A stretch of DNA of 64,000 nucleotides from Blattabacterium cuenoti (GCF_014251255.1 NZ_CP059182.1:434001-498000), one strand, 5' to 3'; shown: positions 28,039 to 40,858, counted from the first letter of the stretch. The notes: generated by a model not told the origin, from the letters alone. Made by a program: numbers and translations.

Positions 28039-29742
28039 ATAAATAAATTAGTTCATATAAAAACACATTTACACTTTATTGATAAAATAATAAAAGAAGA
28101 TATCCTAAAAAAAGGATTTCCTATAAATAAAATTAAATTTAGATTTCCTCCAGAACCAAATGGATATCTTCATATTGGACATGCAAAAGCTATATATCTC
28201 AACTTTCAATTAGGAGAAAAATACAAAGCTCCTGTTTATTTAAGATTTGACGATACAAATCCCATAGGGGAAGAAAAAAAATTCATAGACTCTATTAAAA
28301 AAGATATTCTATTTTTAGGATTTAAATGGGATTATGAAAGTTATGCTTCAGATTATTTTCATAAACTTTATGAATGGGCGGTAAAACTTATCAAAAAGAA
28401 TAAAGCTTATGTAGATCATCATTCTAAAGAAACGATTCAATTTCAAAAAAAAACTCCACTTGAATATGGAATTAATAGTAATCATAGAAATAGATCCATA
28501 AGTGATAATTTATATCTTTTTGAAAAAATGAAAAATGGATTTTTTGAAGAAGGATCATGTGTTCTAAGAGCTAAAATAGATATGAGATCTCCAAATATGA
28601 ATTTAAGAGATCCAATCATGTATAGAATTTTAAAAAAAAAACATCATAGAACTGGAACTCAATGGTGTATTTATCCAACTTATGATTGGACTCATGGACA
28701 GTGTGATTATATTGAACAAATATCTCATTCTTTATGTTCATTAGAATTTGAAAATAGAAGACCACTATACAACTGGTATTTAGATCAGATTTGTGAAAAA
28801 AACAAAATACGTCCTAAACAAATAGAATTTTCAAGATTAAATTTAAGTCAGACTATAACTAGTAAAAGGGAAATTCAATTTTTAATTGAAAAAAAAATGA
28901 TTCAATCTTGGGATGATCCTAGAATTTTAACTATATCCGGATTACGTCGTAGAGGATATACTCCAACAGCTATTAAAAATTTTATTCAAGAAGTAGGAAT
29001 TTCAAAAAGAAATAATATCATTAATACATCTCTTTTAGAATTTAAAATCAGAGAACATTTAAACAAAATAGCTCCTAGGGTGATGGTTGTCCTTCATCCA
29101 GTTCGATTAGTTATAGATAACTATTCAAATCTCACTGAATGGGTTCATGCAGAAAATAATCCAGAAAATAAAAAATTTGGATTTAGAAAAATTCCTTTTT
29201 CTAAATTTCTATATATTGAGAAATATGATTTTTTAGAAAAAAAAAGAAAAAAATTTTTTCGTTTATCAATTGGAAATGAAGTAAGACTTAAAAATGCCTA
29301 CATTATTAAAGCAAATTATCTTGTAAAAGATTCTCAAGGAAAAATAATAGAAATCCATTGCTCTTATGATCCTAAAAGTAAATCTGGAAAAAAAGAAAAA
29401 GTAGAAGAAAAAAAAAGAGTCAAAAGTACTTTACACTGGGTTTCTATAAACCATTCTATTCCTATAAAAATACATCTATATCATCCTATTTTTTTGGATA
29501 GAAATCCAAATATAGAAAATTTAAAAAAACATATTAATAAAAAAGAAACAGTAGAAAAAATTGTTGCCTATGCAGAACCCACTTTAAATCAAGCAAAAAA
29601 AGGAGATCATTTTCAATTCCAAAGAATAGGATATTTTTATGCAGACATAGACGCTACTAATAAAGAAAAACTTATTTTTAATAAAACAGTTTCTATTAAA
29701 GATAAATGGAAAAAAATACAAAATTCAAATAATAATGATTAG
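28039..29742 (+). CDS. glnS: glutaminyl-tRNA synthetase with no standard start codon
   Basis: Class I synthetase frame open from 28039 (after TAA 28036) to 29742, about 567 codons; usual length about 555. HIGH motif in [15 protein letters not shown] near residue 44, [34 protein letters not shown], the KMSKS-equivalent TITSKRE near 273 (family norm VMSKRK), and [19 protein letters not shown]. The first in-frame ATG is 28528, deep within the catalytic domain. The conserved N-terminus ([10 protein letters not shown] at 28075) is preceded only by ATA (28039, 28057) or ATT (28078) as possible starts. The gene looks intact otherwise, so a rare start codon or a start-codon error is likely. The 3' end overlaps rpoC by 4 bp. 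Confidence 0.9.
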   Translation: MNKLVHIKTHLHFIDKIIKEDILKKGFPINKIKFRFPPEPNGYLHIGHAKAIYLNFQLGEKYKAPVYLRFDDTNPIGEEKKFIDSIKKDILFLGFKWDYESYASDYFHKLYEWAVKLIKKNKAYVDHHSKETIQFQKKTPLEYGINSNHRNRSISDNLYLFEKMKNGFFEEGSCVLRAKIDMRSPNMNLRDPIMYRILKKKHHRTGTQWCIYPTYDWTHGQCDYIEQISHSLCSLEFENRRPLYNWYLDQICEKNKIRPKQIEFSRLNLSQTITSKREIQFLIEKKMIQSWDDPRILTISGLRRRGYTPTAIKNFIQEVGISKRNNIINTSLLEFKIREHLNKIAPRVMVVLHPVRLVIDNYSNLTEWVHAENNPENKKFGFRKIPFSKFLYIEKYDFLEKKRKKFFRLSIGNEVRLKNAYIIKANYLVKDSQGKIIEIHCSYDPKSKSGKKEKVEEKKRVKSTLHWVSINHSIPIKIHLYHPIFLDRNPNIENLKKHINKKETVEKIVAYAEPTLNQAKKGDHFQFQRIGYFYADIDATNKEKLIFNKTVSIKDKWKKIQNSNNND

Positions 29743-32700
29743 AAAATTTCTGAAGAAATATTTTCATATTCTTTTAATCCAGTCCCTGCCGGTATTTTAT
29801 GCCCCACTATAACATTTTCTTTCAATCCATATAAATAATCTGTTTTACTACTGATAGCCGCTTCACTTAATACTTTTGTAGTTTCTTGAAAGGAAGCTGC
29901 AGATATAAAAGATTTTGTCTGTAAGGCAGCTCTTGTTATTCCCTGTAATATAGGTCTAGCAGTAGCTGGTATAGCATTTCTAGTTTTTATTAATTTTTTA
30001 TTTTTATACTTTAAAACTGCATTTTCATTTCTAAAATCTCTATAACTAATTAAATCTCCAGATTGAAAAATTTCAGAATCTCCTAAACATTCAATAACTC
30101 TCATCTGAGAAATTCTATCATTTTCCTCGATAAAATCATCTTTATATTCAATATTTCCTTCTAAAAATTTAGTATCTCCCACATCAATAACTTCTACTTT
30201 ACGCATCATTTGCAGAACAATCACCTCAAAATGTTTATCATTAATTTTAACCCCTTGCAAACGATATACTTCTTGTATTTCTTTTACTAAATATTCTTGA
30301 ACAGCTCTAGCCCCTCTGATATTTAAAATATCATTAGGTGTTACAGCTCCATCTGATAAAGGCATTCCTGCTTTTACATAATCATTCTCTTGAACTAAAA
30401 TCTGATTAGAAAGCTTCACAAGATATTTTCTAATATCTCCAGTTTTAGATTCAACTACAATTTCTCTATTTCCTCTTTTTATTTTACCATGACTCACTAT
30501 TCCATCCATTTCAGAAACCACAGCAGGATTAGAAGGATTTCTAGCTTCAAATAATTCAGATAAACGAGGTAATCCTCCTGTTATATCTCCTGATTTAGCT
30601 GATTTTCTAGGAACTTTAACTAAAATTTTTCCAGCTTCTATACTTTCTTTATCTTCAACCATTAAATGTGCTCCTACCGGAAGATTATACACTTTTAATT
30701 CCTCATCCTCATTATTTTCGTTAATAATTTTTAATGTTGGAATTAAATTTTTATTTCTTACTTCTGTAATTACTTTTTCTTGAAATCCAGTTTGCTCATC
30801 TATTTCAATTTGAAAAGTAATTCCTTGTTCTAAATGTTGATAAGAAATTGTTCCAGAAAACTCCGCAACAATCACGGCATTATACAAATCCCATTGGCAT
30901 ATTTTATCTCCTTCTTTTAATTTATCTCCATGTTTTACATATAAAGTTGCTCCATAAGGAACATTATTGGTCATTAAAACAGATGATCTATTTGTATTAA
31001 AAAGTTTCATCTCTGTAGATCGAGAAACAACAATATAAATTTTATCACCAGAATCACTTTTCTTTTGTACAGTTTTCAAATCTTCAAATTCTATAATTCC
31101 ATCATACTTTGCTCTTATTTGTGAAGATTCTGCAATATTTCCTGCAGTTCCTCCAACATGAAAAGTACGTAAAGTTAATTGAGTTCCAGGCTCTCCAATA
31201 GACTGTGCAGCAATAACACCCACAGCTTCACCTTTTTGAACAATTCTTCCTGTAGATAAATTACGACCATAACACTTAGAACAAATCCCCATTTTTGCTT
31301 CACAAGTAAGAGGAGAACGAACTTCCACGAAGTCTATTCCAGATTTTTCAATCAATCCTGCTATTTTTTCATCAATCATGTCTCCAGATGAAACTATTAA
31401 TTTTTTGTCTTTTGGATGAAAAATATCATTCAAAGAGATACGCCCCAAAATTCTGTCAAATAAAGTTTCTACTATCTCCTCATTTTTTTTTAATGAAGAG
31501 ATTTCTAATCCTCTAAGAGTATTACAATTCTCTATTGTTATAATGACATCTTGAGCTGCATCAACTAAACGCCTTGTAAGATATCCTGCATCTGCCGTTT
31601 TCAATGCAGTATCTGCTAATCCTTTACGAGCTCCATGAGTTGATATAAAATATTCTAAAATAGAAAGTCCTTCTCTAAAATTAGATAAAATAGGATTTTC
31701 AATAATTTCTCCACCAGAAGATCCTGCTTTTTGAGGCTTTGCCATTAGTCCACGCATTCCAGAAAGTTGACGAATTTGTTCCTTAGATCCTCTTGCTCCA
31801 GAATCTAACATCATATATACAGGGTTAAACCCTTGTTTATCTTCACGCATATGTTTCATCACTTTTTCTGTTAACATGGCATTTGTATTTGTCCATATGT
31901 CAATCACTTGATTATAACGTTCATTATTTGTTATCAATCCCATGTTATAATTTATTTTGACATTATCAACTTGTTTAATAGCATGAAAGACCATGTCTTT
32001 CTTATCATTTGGAATAATAATATCTCCTAATCCAAATGATAAACCTCCTTTAAATGCATTATAAAAACCTAATTCTTTAATATCATCTAAAAATTTAGAA
32101 GTTGTCGGAACATCTGTAAGATGTAAAATTTTTCCTATAATTTCTCTTAAAGATTTTTTAGTCAGTGATTCATTAATATATCCTACTTTTTTAGGAACAA
32201 CTTGATTAAATAAAACTCTACCTACAGTTGTTTCTATTAATTTTTTTAAAAATTTATCCTCTTCACGAAGATCTACTTTTACACGAATTAAAGCATGTAA
32301 TGCTACTTTTTTTTGATTATAAGCTATTTCTACTTCTTCTGGAGAATAAAAAGTAAGACCTTCTCCTTTTACTTTTTTATTTGAACTTGACAATAAAGGT
32401 TTAGTCATATAATATAATCCTAATACCATATCTTGAGAAGGAACAGTAATAGGAGATCCATTAGCAGGATTCAAAATATTTTGAGATGCCAACATAAGAA
32501 GTTGTGCTTCTAAAATTGCTCCGTAAGATAAAGGTAAATGAACAGCCATTTGGTCTCCATCAAAATCCGCATTAAAAGCAGCACAAACTAAAGGATGCAA
32601 TTGAATTGCTTTTCCTTCTATTAATTTAGGTTGAAAAGCTTGAATTCCTAATCTATGTAAAGTAGGAGCTCTATTCAATAATATCGGATGCCCTTTCAAT

Positions 32701-33986
32701 ACATTTTCCAAAATATCCCATATCATGGGATCTCTTCTATCTATAATTTTCTTTGAAGATTTTACTGTTTTAACAACTCCTCTTTCAATCAATTTTCGTA
32801 TGATAAAAGGTTTGTAAAGTTCCGCAGCCATATCTTTAGGAAGACCACATTCATGTAATTTTAAATGGGGCCCCACTACAATAACTGATCGTGCAGAATA
32901 ATCAACTCTTTTTCCAAGTAAATTTTGTCTAAAACGTCCTTGTTTTCCTTTTAAAGAATCAGATAAAGATTTTAAAGGACGATTTGCCTCAGATTTTACT
33001 GCAGAAACTTTTCTTGAATTATCAAATAAAGAATCAACTGCTTCTTGCAACATTCTTTTTTCATTTCTAAGAATAACTTCGGGAGCTTTAATTTCTATAA
33101 GTCGTTTTAAACGATTATTTCTTATGAGAACACGACGATATAAATCAGTCATATCAGAAGCAGCATAACGACCTCCATCTAAAGGAACCAAAGGACGTAA
33201 TTCAGGAGGGATCACAGACAAAACATGAATTACCATATAAGAAACATTTCCTCCATTTTTTTTTCCTTCTCTAAAAGATTCCACAACTTGTAAACGTTTT
33301 AAAGCTTCAGTTCTTCTCTGTTTAGAAGTTTCATTATGAGCTTGATTTCTTAATTCTATAGATAAAAGATCTAAATCAATACGATTTAAAAGATCTTCTA
33401 TGCACTTAGCGCCCATTTTTGCAATAAACTTATTTGGATCAGTATCTTCTAAATATTGATTTTCCTTTGGAAGTTTATTTAAAACATATAAATATTCTTC
33501 TTCCGTAAGAAAATCTCCTTTTTGAAAAGAAGATCCATCTGAACGAGATGCTCCCCCTCCTTGTATAACGACGTATCGTTCATAATAAATAATCATTTCA
33601 AGTTTTTTAGAGGATAATCCTAATAAATATCCTATTTTATTAGGAGAAGAACGAAAACACCAAATATGGACAACAGGAACAACAAGACTAATATGCCCCA
33701 TCCGTTCACGTCTTACTTTCTTTTCAGTAACTTCTACTCCACATCTATCACATACAATTCCTTTGTAACGAATTCTCTTGTATTTTCCACAAGCACATTC
33801 ATAATCTTTTACTGGACCAAAAATACGTTCACAAAATAAACCATCTCTCTCTGGTTTATGAGTTCTATAATTTATCGTTTCTGGTTTTAAAACTTCTCCA
33901 TGAGATTCTTTTAAAATAGATTCTGGAGATGCTAAACGAATAGTTATCTTACTAAATTTATTTTTATTATTCTTTTTTCTACTCAT
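29739..33986 (-). CDS. rpoC: RNA polymerase beta' subunit
   Basis: 1415 residues, full length for Bacteroidota. Active-site [14 protein letters not shown] near residue 467, N-terminal zinc site [20 protein letters not shown] near 63-83, second zinc site [13 protein letters not shown] near 890, bridge and trigger helix regions ([16 protein letters not shown]). Last gene of the rplKAJL-rpoBC cluster, 15 bp after rpoB. No hairpin terminator is seen; its stop overlaps the convergent glnS end by 4 bp. Confidence 0.99.
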   Translation of the reverse strand: MSRKKNNKNKFSKITIRLASPESILKESHGEVLKPETINYRTHKPERDGLFCERIFGPVKDYECACGKYKRIRYKGIVCDRCGVEVTEKKVRRERMGHISLVVPVVHIWCFRSSPNKIGYLLGLSSKKLEMIIYYERYVVIQGGGASRSDGSSFQKGDFLTEEEYLYVLNKLPKENQYLEDTDPNKFIAKMGAKCIEDLLNRIDLDLLSIELRNQAHNETSKQRRTEALKRLQVVESFREGKKNGGNVSYMVIHVLSVIPPELRPLVPLDGGRYAASDMTDLYRRVLIRNNRLKRLIEIKAPEVILRNEKRMLQEAVDSLFDNSRKVSAVKSEANRPLKSLSDSLKGKQGRFRQNLLGKRVDYSARSVIVVGPHLKLHECGLPKDMAAELYKPFIIRKLIERGVVKTVKSSKKIIDRRDPMIWDILENVLKGHPILLNRAPTLHRLGIQAFQPKLIEGKAIQLHPLVCAAFNADFDGDQMAVHLPLSYGAILEAQLLMLASQNILNPANGSPITVPSQDMVLGLYYMTKPLLSSSNKKVKGEGLTFYSPEEVEIAYNQKKVALHALIRVKVDLREEDKFLKKLIETTVGRVLFNQVVPKKVGYINESLTKKSLREIIGKILHLTDVPTTSKFLDDIKELGFYNAFKGGLSFGLGDIIIPNDKKDMVFHAIKQVDNVKINYNMGLITNNERYNQVIDIWTNTNAMLTEKVMKHMREDKQGFNPVYMMLDSGARGSKEQIRQLSGMRGLMAKPQKAGSSGGEIIENPILSNFREGLSILEYFISTHGARKGLADTALKTADAGYLTRRLVDAAQDVIITIENCNTLRGLEISSLKKNEEIVETLFDRILGRISLNDIFHPKDKKLIVSSGDMIDEKIAGLIEKSGIDFVEVRSPLTCEAKMGICSKCYGRNLSTGRIVQKGEAVGVIAAQSIGEPGTQLTLRTFHVGGTAGNIAESSQIRAKYDGIIEFEDLKTVQKKSDSGDKIYIVVSRSTEMKLFNTNRSSVLMTNNVPYGATLYVKHGDKLKEGDKICQWDLYNAVIVAEFSGTISYQHLEQGITFQIEIDEQTGFQEKVITEVRNKNLIPTLKIINENNEDEELKVYNLPVGAHLMVEDKESIEAGKILVKVPRKSAKSGDITGGLPRLSELFEARNPSNPAVVSEMDGIVSHGKIKRGNREIVVESKTGDIRKYLVKLSNQILVQENDYVKAGMPLSDGAVTPNDILNIRGARAVQEYLVKEIQEVYRLQGVKINDKHFEVIVLQMMRKVEVIDVGDTKFLEGNIEYKDDFIEENDRISQMRVIECLGDSEIFQSGDLISYRDFRNENAVLKYKNKKLIKTRNAIPATARPILQGITRAALQTKSFISAASFQETTKVLSEAAISSKTDYLYGLKENVIVGHKIPAGTGLKEYENISSEIF

Positions 33987-34001
33987 TTTTAATAAAAAAA
34001 A

Positions 34002-37000
34002 TCATTCTTCCAAATCAATATCTAATCCTAATCCTTTTAATTCGTAACATAAAACATTAAAAGATTCTGGGTTATTCGGTTCTGGCATTGGCTCTCCTTT
34101 TACTATTGCCTCATAAGTTTTTGCTCTTCCTACCACGTCATCTGATTTAACAGTTAAAATTTCACGTAAAACATTAGAAGCTCCAAAAGCTTCTAGAGCC
34201 CAAACTTCCATTTCTCCAAAACGTTGTCCTCCAAATTGAGCTTTCCCACCTAAAGGTTGTTGTGTGATAAGAGAATAAGGACCTATAGAGCGAGCATGCA
34301 TTTTATCATCTACCATATGACCAAGTTTTAACATATATATCACTCCTACTGTTGCAGGTTGATCAAATCTTTCTCCTGTCCCTCCATCAAATAAATAAGT
34401 TGTTCCAAAACAAGGAAGACCAGCTTTATTTGTATATTCAGAAATTTGATCTATGGTAGCTCCATCAAATATAGGAGTAGAGAATTTCATATTAAGTTGA
34501 TATCCTGCCCAACCTAATACTGTCTCATATATTTGTCCAATATTCATTCTAGATGGAACACCTAATGGATTCAATACTATATCTACAGGATTTCCATCCT
34601 CTAAAAAGGGCATATCTTCTTCACGTAAAATTCGCGCTACTACACCTTTATTTCCATGTCTTCCAGCCATTTTATCTCCTACTTTTAATTTTCTTTTTTT
34701 TGCAATATATACTTTAGCCATTTTAATAATTCCAGAAGGTAATTCATCTCCAATTGTAATAGAAAACTTCTTATGTTTTAAAGTACTAGTCAAATCATTG
34801 AATGCTATTTTATAATTATGTATAATTTCAGATACAAGATTGTTTATTTCCACATCATCCGTCCAACCATAAGAAGATATATTCATTATATAATCAGATA
34901 TCTTATGAAGAAATTGAAGAGTAAATTTTGTTCCTTTTTTTATTAGGATTTTTTGTTTTTTTTCATCAAAAATTTCTTGAGAAATTTTCTCATACAAAAG
35001 AGTATGCAATTTTTTTAACAAAAGATTCCTTAAATCAGAAAACTTTTTATCATATTCTTTTTCTATCCGTTCTATCTGTATTTTATCCTTAATTCTAGAT
35101 ACTTTATCTTTTATACTCCTAGTAAATAATTTTGTATCTATAACAATACCAAATAAAGAAGGTTCAGCTCTCAAAGAGGCATCTTTGACATTTCCTGCTT
35201 TTTCTCCAAATATAGCTCTTAATAATTTTTCTTCTGGAGTAGGATCAGATTCCCCTTTAGGAGTAATCTTCCCAATAAGAATATCTCCAGGTTTCACTTC
35301 TGCTCCGACACGAATAATTCCATTTTCATCCAAATCTTTAGTTGCTTCTTCACTCACATTAGGAATATCATTTGTTAATTCTTCCATTCCTAATTTTGTA
35401 TCACGAACGTCTAAAGAATATTCATCTATATGGATGGAAGTAAACCAATCTTCACTAACTACCTTTTCTGAAATTAAAACAGCATCTTCAAAATTATATC
35501 CATTACAAGGAATAAAAGCCGCCCTTAAATTTCTTCCCAAAGCTAACTCTCCACTCTCTGTTGCATATCCTTCACATAAAATTTGTCCTTTCACAACTTT
35601 CATTCCTTTTTTAACAATAGGTTTCAAAGTAATACATGTGTTTTGATTTGTTTTTCTAAATTTAATTAAATCATATACTTTAATTTCAGAATCAAAACTA
35701 ACCAAAGATTCTTTCTCTGTTCTATCATAACGAATGATAATTTTTTTAGCATCAATATATTCTACTATTCCGTTTTTCTCTGCATTAATTAAAATTCTAG
35801 AATCTCTAGCTACTTGTTTTTCCAAACCTGTTCCTACAATAGGAGATTCAGGTTTTAATAATGGAACTGCTTGACGCATCATATTAGAACCCATAAGAGC
35901 TCTATTTGCATCATCATGTTCTAAAAAAGGAATTAAAGATGCAGATATAGAAGCAATTTGATTAGGAGCAACATCTACATAATCCACTTGTTTTGGTTTT
36001 ACTATTGGAAAATCTCCATCTTCTCTAGAAATAATTCTATCAAAAACAAAAATTCCATTTTTATCTATGGCATTGGCTTGTGCTATAATTTTCCCTTCTT
36101 CTTCTTCTGCACTTAGATATTTTACTTCATCTTTAAAATTTACTTTTCCGTTGTGAACCAATCTATAAGGAGTTTCTAAAAAACCCATTTTATTAATTTT
36201 TGCAAAAACAGAAAGAGAAGATATTAATCCAATATTTGGACCTTCTGGAGTTTCAATTGGACACAATCTTCCATAATGAGAATAATTCACATCCCTTACT
36301 TCAAATCCCGCTCTTTCTCTAGATAAACCTCCAGGGCCCAAAGCAGACAATCTCCTTTTATGTGTTATTTCAGATAATGGATTAGTCTGATCCATAAATT
36401 GAGATAATTGGTTCGTTCCAAAAAAAGTATTAATTACGGACGATAAAGTTTTAGAATTAATCAGATCTACAGGCATAAATACTTCATTATCACGAACATT
36501 CATTCTTTCTCTAATTGTCCTAGCCATTCTAGCCAAACCGATACTAAACTGTGTATAAAGTTGTTCTCCTACAGTTCTTACACGTCTATTTGACAAATGA
36601 TCTATATCATCTACTTCTCTTTTAGAATTAAATAAAGCATTCAAATGTTCAATAATAGCAATTATGTCCTCTTTTGTCAAAACTAAATGAGTTGGATCAA
36701 TCTCTAATCCAAGACGTTTATTTAAACGATATCTCCCTACAGGACCTAAACTATATCTAGTATCAGAAAAAAAAAGCCTATCTATAACACTTCTTGCTGT
36801 TTCCTCATCTGGAGGTTCTGTATTTCTAAGTTGTTTGTATATATATTCTACAGCTTCTTTTTCAGAATTAGTAGGATCTTTTTGCAAAGTGTTATAAATA
36901 ATAGAATAATCTTTTTTTCTTCCTCCTTCTTTGTGTAATAAAACTGTTTTTATTTCATGTTTAATAATTAAATCAATATGTTCTTGTTTTAGGGTTACAT

Positions 37001-37835
37001 CTCTATCTATAAGAATTTCATTTCTTTCTATAGAAACAACTTCTCCTGTATCTTCATCCACAAAATCTTCATGCCAAACATTCAAAATTCTAGCTGCCAG
37101 AGTTCTATCTAAAATTTGATTGACATTTTCATTTTCTCCTAACACTTTGACTTCTTCTGCTAAATCAAATATTTCTAATATATCTTTATCTCTTTCATAT
37201 CCAATAGCACGAAGTAAAGTAGTCATTGGTAATTTTTTCTTTCTATCTATATAAGCATACATTACATTATTTATATCTGTTGCAAATTCTATCCAAGATC
37301 CTTTAAAAGGAATAATTCTAGCAGAATATAATTTAGTTCCATTTGCATGATGAGATTGTCCAAAAAACACTCCAGGAGAACGATGTAATTGAGAAACAAT
37401 TACACGTTCTGATCCATTGAAAATAAAAGATCCAGAAGGAGTCATATATGGATATGTTCCCAAATACACATCTTGATATACTGTTTCAAAATCTTCATGT
37501 TCAGGGTCTGTACAATACAGTTTTAATTTAGCTTTTAAAGGAACACTATAAGTTAATCCTCTTTCAATACATTCTTCTATAGAATATCTAGGAGTATCAA
37601 TAGAATAACCTTTAAATTCTAAAACAAAGGAATTTCTTGCATCAGAAATTGGAAAATTTTCTGAAAAAGCTTTGAATAATCCTTCATTTTTCCTATCTTC
37701 TGGTTTCGTTTCAAGTTGAAAAAATTCTTTAAATGATTTTATCTGAATATCCAAAAAATCAGGATATTCTACTCGTTTTTTGACTGAAGCAAAAGTAATT
37801 CTTTCTAAAGATTTTTCTATATTCACCAAATTCAA
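34002..37835 (-). CDS. rpoB: RNA polymerase beta subunit
   Basis: 1277 residues. Catalytic core motifs: [34 protein letters not shown] (the rifampicin-pocket region, with residues of the sensitive form visible), [43 protein letters not shown], and the C-terminal [16 protein letters not shown]. Separated from rplL by 151 bp, with a short hairpin, and from rpoC by 15 bp. Confidence 0.99.
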   Translation of the reverse strand: MNLVNIEKSLERITFASVKKRVEYPDFLDIQIKSFKEFFQLETKPEDRKNEGLFKAFSENFPISDARNSFVLEFKGYSIDTPRYSIEECIERGLTYSVPLKAKLKLYCTDPEHEDFETVYQDVYLGTYPYMTPSGSFIFNGSERVIVSQLHRSPGVFFGQSHHANGTKLYSARIIPFKGSWIEFATDINNVMYAYIDRKKKLPMTTLLRAIGYERDKDILEIFDLAEEVKVLGENENVNQILDRTLAARILNVWHEDFVDEDTGEVVSIERNEILIDRDVTLKQEHIDLIIKHEIKTVLLHKEGGRKKDYSIIYNTLQKDPTNSEKEAVEYIYKQLRNTEPPDEETARSVIDRLFFSDTRYSLGPVGRYRLNKRLGLEIDPTHLVLTKEDIIAIIEHLNALFNSKREVDDIDHLSNRRVRTVGEQLYTQFSIGLARMARTIRERMNVRDNEVFMPVDLINSKTLSSVINTFFGTNQLSQFMDQTNPLSEITHKRRLSALGPGGLSRERAGFEVRDVNYSHYGRLCPIETPEGPNIGLISSLSVFAKINKMGFLETPYRLVHNGKVNFKDEVKYLSAEEEEGKIIAQANAIDKNGIFVFDRIISREDGDFPIVKPKQVDYVDVAPNQIASISASLIPFLEHDDANRALMGSNMMRQAVPLLKPESPIVGTGLEKQVARDSRILINAEKNGIVEYIDAKKIIIRYDRTEKESLVSFDSEIKVYDLIKFRKTNQNTCITLKPIVKKGMKVVKGQILCEGYATESGELALGRNLRAAFIPCNGYNFEDAVLISEKVVSEDWFTSIHIDEYSLDVRDTKLGMEELTNDIPNVSEEATKDLDENGIIRVGAEVKPGDILIGKITPKGESDPTPEEKLLRAIFGEKAGNVKDASLRAEPSLFGIVIDTKLFTRSIKDKVSRIKDKIQIERIEKEYDKKFSDLRNLLLKKLHTLLYEKISQEIFDEKKQKILIKKGTKFTLQFLHKISDYIMNISSYGWTDDVEINNLVSEIIHNYKIAFNDLTSTLKHKKFSITIGDELPSGIIKMAKVYIAKKRKLKVGDKMAGRHGNKGVVARILREEDMPFLEDGNPVDIVLNPLGVPSRMNIGQIYETVLGWAGYQLNMKFSTPIFDGATIDQISEYTNKAGLPCFGTTYLFDGGTGERFDQPATVGVIYMLKLGHMVDDKMHARSIGPYSLITQQPLGGKAQFGGQRFGEMEVWALEAFGASNVLREILTVKSDDVVGRAKTYEAIVKGEPMPEPNNPESFNVLCYELKGLGLDIDLEE

Positions 37836-37986
37836 CAGTAATTAGTAATTAAAATTTTTATAAAAAAAAACATAGTTCCACTCTTCTATTCTATTTTCTA
37901 TAGTTCATAATATAGAACTAGAAACTAGAATTAAAACAAACTATGAATAAAAAATAAACAAAAATAATAAAAAAACATTGAAATAA
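37836..37986 (-). other. rplL-rpoB intergenic region with a small hairpin
   Basis: 151 bp of AT-rich sequence. A 6-bp inverted repeat TAGTTC/GAACTA (37901-37906 with 37915-37920) has an 8-nt loop and no U tract on the minus strand. Partial termination or RNA processing occurs in this position in E. coli. Here it is only a weak structural hint. Confidence 0.35.
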
Positions 37987-38367
37987 TTATTTCAATTCTA
38001 CTTCAGCACCAATTTCTTCAAATTTATTTTTTAAATTTTCTGCTTCTTTTTTGTCAAGAGATTCTTTAAGAACATTTGGAAGATGATCCACTAATTCTTT
38101 CGATTCTTTAAGTCCTTTTCCAGTAATTTCTTTTACTAATTTAACCACAGATAACTTAGAATTACCAGAAGATTTTAAAATTAAATTGAAAATATTTTTT
38201 TCTTCTTTATCAGAAAAACTTTCTTTTTTTTCTTTCCCAGAATCTAATGATGTTTCTAAACCAATATTAGACGGTTCTATCCCATATTCTTTTTTCAAAA
38301 GAAGAACTAACTCATTAACTTGTTTCACAGTTAGATTGACCAATTGTTCTGCTAACTTTTCTATCAT
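37987..38367 (-). CDS. rplL: 50S ribosomal protein L7/L12
   Basis: 126 residues: N-terminal dimerisation helices (LAEQLVNLTVKQVNELVLLLKKEYG), a shorter Lys/Ser/Asp-containing hinge instead of the usual Ala-rich one, and the C-terminal domain KLSVVKLVKEITGKGLKESKELVDHLPNVLKE. Stalk protein that recruits translation GTPases. Lies 11 bp after rplJ. Confidence 0.98.
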   Translation of the reverse strand: MIEKLAEQLVNLTVKQVNELVLLLKKEYGIEPSNIGLETSLDSGKEKKESFSDKEEKNIFNLILKSSGNSKLSVVKLVKEITGKGLKESKELVDHLPNVLKESLDKKEAENLKNKFEEIGAEVELK

Positions 38368-38378
38368 CTTATTTTTTT

Positions 38379-38921
38379 TTATTTATTGTTTTTTTTTTGT
38401 GATAATTCTTTCAAAATTCTAAAAATTTTAGATTCTCCTAATTTCAAATAGAAAATAACATCCCGAATTGGATTTTTAAGCATATTCAAAATATCAATAA
38501 TAAAATCTTTTTTAGATTTTATGTTAATTAATAAATCCAAATCTTTATTTCCAAAATAAAAAGATTCTTCAGCATAAGCTCCCTTTAAATAAGGCTTTTC
38601 TATTTTTTCTATAACATGAAAATTTTTTATAATTTTAGATGGAATACTACTTCCTGAATTAGAAAATAAAACAGAAGTATTTCCATTTAAAATAGAAAAA
38701 AAAGAATCCAATTTTTTATTTTTAATCTTTTCCAAAGCCTTTTTCAATAAGGTATTCTTTACAACTTTCATTCGAATACTAAATTCATAAAAATTTTTTC
38801 TAAGAATAGAAATTTGATTAGAATTTAAATCAGAAATATCAATTAAATATATTGTATTATAATCAGATATAATAGAAACTAATTCTAATAATTCTTTTCT
38901 TTTTTTTTCTTTTTTCTTCAT
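38379..38921 (-). CDS. rplJ: 50S ribosomal protein L10
   Basis: 180 residues. N-terminal rRNA-binding domain (IYLIDISDLNSNQISILRKNFYEFSIRMKVVKNTLLKKAL) and a C-terminal helix for L7/L12 dimers. The base of the ribosomal stalk. It lies between rplA (9 bp) and rplL (11 bp). Confidence 0.96.
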   Translation of the reverse strand: MKKKEKKRKELLELVSIISDYNTIYLIDISDLNSNQISILRKNFYEFSIRMKVVKNTLLKKALEKIKNKKLDSFFSILNGNTSVLFSNSGSSIPSKIIKNFHVIEKIEKPYLKGAYAEESFYFGNKDLDLLINIKSKKDFIIDILNMLKNPIRDVIFYLKLGESKIFRILKELSQKKNNK

Positions 38922-38930
38922 TTGATTTTT

Positions 38931-39632
38931 TCATAAAATAAAACTTTTGGAATCCACTAAAATACTACTACTCATGGTCGTGGATAAATAAATGCTTTTT
39001 ATATAAGAACCTTTTTTACAAGAGGAAGGTTTACTTCTAATAATCTTGTTTAGAAATTCTTTTGCATTATTGAATAAATATTGATGAGAAAAAGAAACTC
39101 TTCCAATAGAAACATGAATAATTCCATAACGGTCTGCTTTAAAAGATATTTTTCCAGATTTGATTTCTTTAATAGATTTCCCTGGATTCATAGTCACTGT
39201 ATCTAATTTAGGATTTGGCATTAAACCTCTAGGTCCAAGTATTTTTCCTAAAGATCCTAATTGAGGCATTACTGATGGAATAGTAATTATAATATCAATA
39301 TTTTTTGTCCATCCAGATTTAATTTTTTCTATGTAACCTAATCCTACATAATCCGCTCCAGCTTCTTTCACTTCCAATTCTTTATCTTTAGGAACTAAAG
39401 CTAAAATACGAATATTCTTCCCTGTTCCATGTGGCAATTTTACAAATCCTCTTATCATCTGATTTGGTAATTTTGTATCTATTCCTAGATGAACAGAAAT
39501 ATCTATAGAAGCGTCAAAATTAACAAATGAAATTTTTTTAACAAGAATAGATGCTTCTTCCAAAGAATATTTTTTATGATTATTTATTTTTTCTAAAATT
39601 TTTTTTCTATTCTTAGTTAATTTTTTTGACAT
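38931..39632 (-). CDS. rplA: 50S ribosomal protein L1
   Basis: 233 residues. Conserved L1 blocks: FDASIDISVHLGID, RGFVKLPHGTGK, the central domain ADYVGLGYIEKIKSGW, and LGPRGLMPNPKLDTVT near residue 127-140. Binds 23S rRNA in the L1 stalk and in many bacteria represses its own operon. Follows rplK after 19 bp. Confidence 0.98.
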   Translation of the reverse strand: MSKKLTKNRKKILEKINNHKKYSLEEASILVKKISFVNFDASIDISVHLGIDTKLPNQMIRGFVKLPHGTGKNIRILALVPKDKELEVKEAGADYVGLGYIEKIKSGWTKNIDIIITIPSVMPQLGSLGKILGPRGLMPNPKLDTVTMNPGKSIKEIKSGKISFKADRYGIIHVSIGRVSFSHQYLFNNAKEFLNKIIRSKPSSCKKGSYIKSIYLSTTMSSSILVDSKSFIL

Positions 39633-39651
39633 AAAAATAATGAATAATTAT

Positions 39652-40086
39652 TTATTTTTTTTCGTAAACTTCTATCCCCATTGAACGGGCTGTTCCAGAA
39701 ATCATAGAGACAGCAGATTCAATGGAAAAACAATTCAAATCTTCCATTTTATTTTTTGCTATTGTTTTTATTTGATCTAAACTTATTCTTCCTATTTTAG
39801 AACGATTGGGTTCATTTGATCCTTTTTCTAATTGAATCAAATTAAGTATTTGAATAGAAACTGGAGGTTTTTTAATGAAAAAAGAAAAAGATTTATCTTC
39901 ATATACTGTAATAATTACTGGACATATTTGTCCTTTTCTACTTTTAGTTAGAGAATTATATTGCTTACAAAATTCCATAATGTTCACTCCTGCACTTCCT
40001 AAAATAGGTCCTATAGGAGGAGAAGGGGTAGCATTTCCTCCATTTATTTTCTGTATTTTAATTCTTTTTATTATTTTCTTTTTCAT
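39652..40086 (-). CDS. rplK: 50S ribosomal protein L11
   Basis: 144 residues. N-terminal GGNATPSPPIGPILGSAGVNIMEFCKQYN, and the C-terminal rRNA-binding part DLNCFSIESAVSMISGTARSMGI. Part of the GTPase-associated centre. Its start follows the nusG stop directly (1 bp between). Confidence 0.98.
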   Translation of the reverse strand: MKKKIIKRIKIQKINGGNATPSPPIGPILGSAGVNIMEFCKQYNSLTKSRKGQICPVIITVYEDKSFSFFIKKPPVSIQILNLIQLEKGSNEPNRSKIGRISLDQIKTIAKNKMEDLNCFSIESAVSMISGTARSMGIEVYEKK

Positions 40087-40087
40087 T

Positions 40088-40642
40088 TCAAATTTTTTCT
40101 ATCTGCGTAAAATTTAGTTCAAGTGGAGTTCTTCTTCCAAAAATCAAAACAGCTAATTCCAATTTTCTTTTTTCTTCATTAATTTTTTCAATTGTTCCGT
40201 TAAATCCACTAAAAGGCCCATCTATCACTTTTATAGTTTCTCCTACTACGAAAGGTATCGTTATATTTTCATAACTTTCTTCTGATAATTGATCTATTTT
40301 CCCCAACATTTTGTTTACTTCTTCCGTTCTCATAGGAATAGCAGAACCTCCTTTTCCTTCACTTAAAAAAGTAATAACTCCAGGTACATTTTTGATTGCA
40401 TGTACAGCCTCTCCTTCAAGATTTGCTTCCACCATAACATATCCAGGATAGTGAACTTTTTCTCTATGTATTTTTTTTCCTTTTCTCATTTGGATTACTT
40501 TTTCTATTGGGACTAAAACTTTTCCTATATGTTCTTGAAATCCATTATCTCTAACTTCATTCTCAATATATGATTTTACTTTATTTTCTTGACCACTAAT
40601 GGTTTTAATTACATACCATTTTCTTTCCAAATCACTCATCAA
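40088..40642 (-). CDS. nusG: transcription elongation/termination factor NusG
   Basis: 184 residues. NGN domain (KWYVIKTISGQENKVKSYIENEV..., HYPGYVMVEANLEGEAVHAIKNVPGVITFL) and a C-terminal KOW domain (VIDGPFSGFNGTIEKINEEKRKLELAVLIFGR). Links RNA polymerase to ribosome or Rho. Starts 4 bp after secE. Confidence 0.98.
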   Translation of the reverse strand: MMSDLERKWYVIKTISGQENKVKSYIENEVRDNGFQEHIGKVLVPIEKVIQMRKGKKIHREKVHYPGYVMVEANLEGEAVHAIKNVPGVITFLSEGKGGSAIPMRTEEVNKMLGKIDQLSEESYENITIPFVVGETIKVIDGPFSGFNGTIEKINEEKRKLELAVLIFGRRTPLELNFTQIEKI

Positions 40643-40646
40643 TATT

Positions 40647-40835
40647 TTATTTTACTGAAAATAATTTTTTTATAAAAAAAATAAAAAAAACATCCACTCC
40701 ATATAAAAATATGGATAAAAACATAGAAAAAAACGACACAATCAATGTAGACATTTGCAAATCGATCCATTTAGGCCATGTCATACAATAAAAAAATTCA
40801 TCGTAAATTTCCAAAAAAAATTTTTTTACTTTCAT
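40647..40835 (-). CDS. secE: preprotein translocase subunit SecE
   Basis: 62 residues with one membrane helix (about 28-55) preceded by the amphipathic helix and conserved TWP motif (FFYCMTWPKWIDLQ). Essential clamp of SecY. It sits between tRNA-Trp and nusG, its standard place. Confidence 0.93.
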   Translation of the reverse strand: MKVKKFFLEIYDEFFYCMTWPKWIDLQMSTLIVSFFSMFLSIFLYGVDVFFIFFIKKLFSVK

Positions 40836-40858
40836 AGTAATCTACGATTTTTTTTTTG

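Noticed and set aside
28528-29742. glnS beginning at the first in-frame ATG (28528) as a truncated gene
   Set aside because: The HIGH motif and N-terminal domain are encoded in the same open frame upstream from 28039, so the protein is longer.
35185-35646. 153-residue plus-strand frame inside rpoB
   Set aside because: Antisense shadow of a conserved rpoB region; no start context or homology. The same applies to antisense frames in groEL, sdhA, accA, ileS and guaB.
37836-37986. Regulatory RNA or attenuator between rplL and rpoB
   Set aside because: Only a 6-bp AT-rich hairpin without a U tract is visible; not enough for a firm call.
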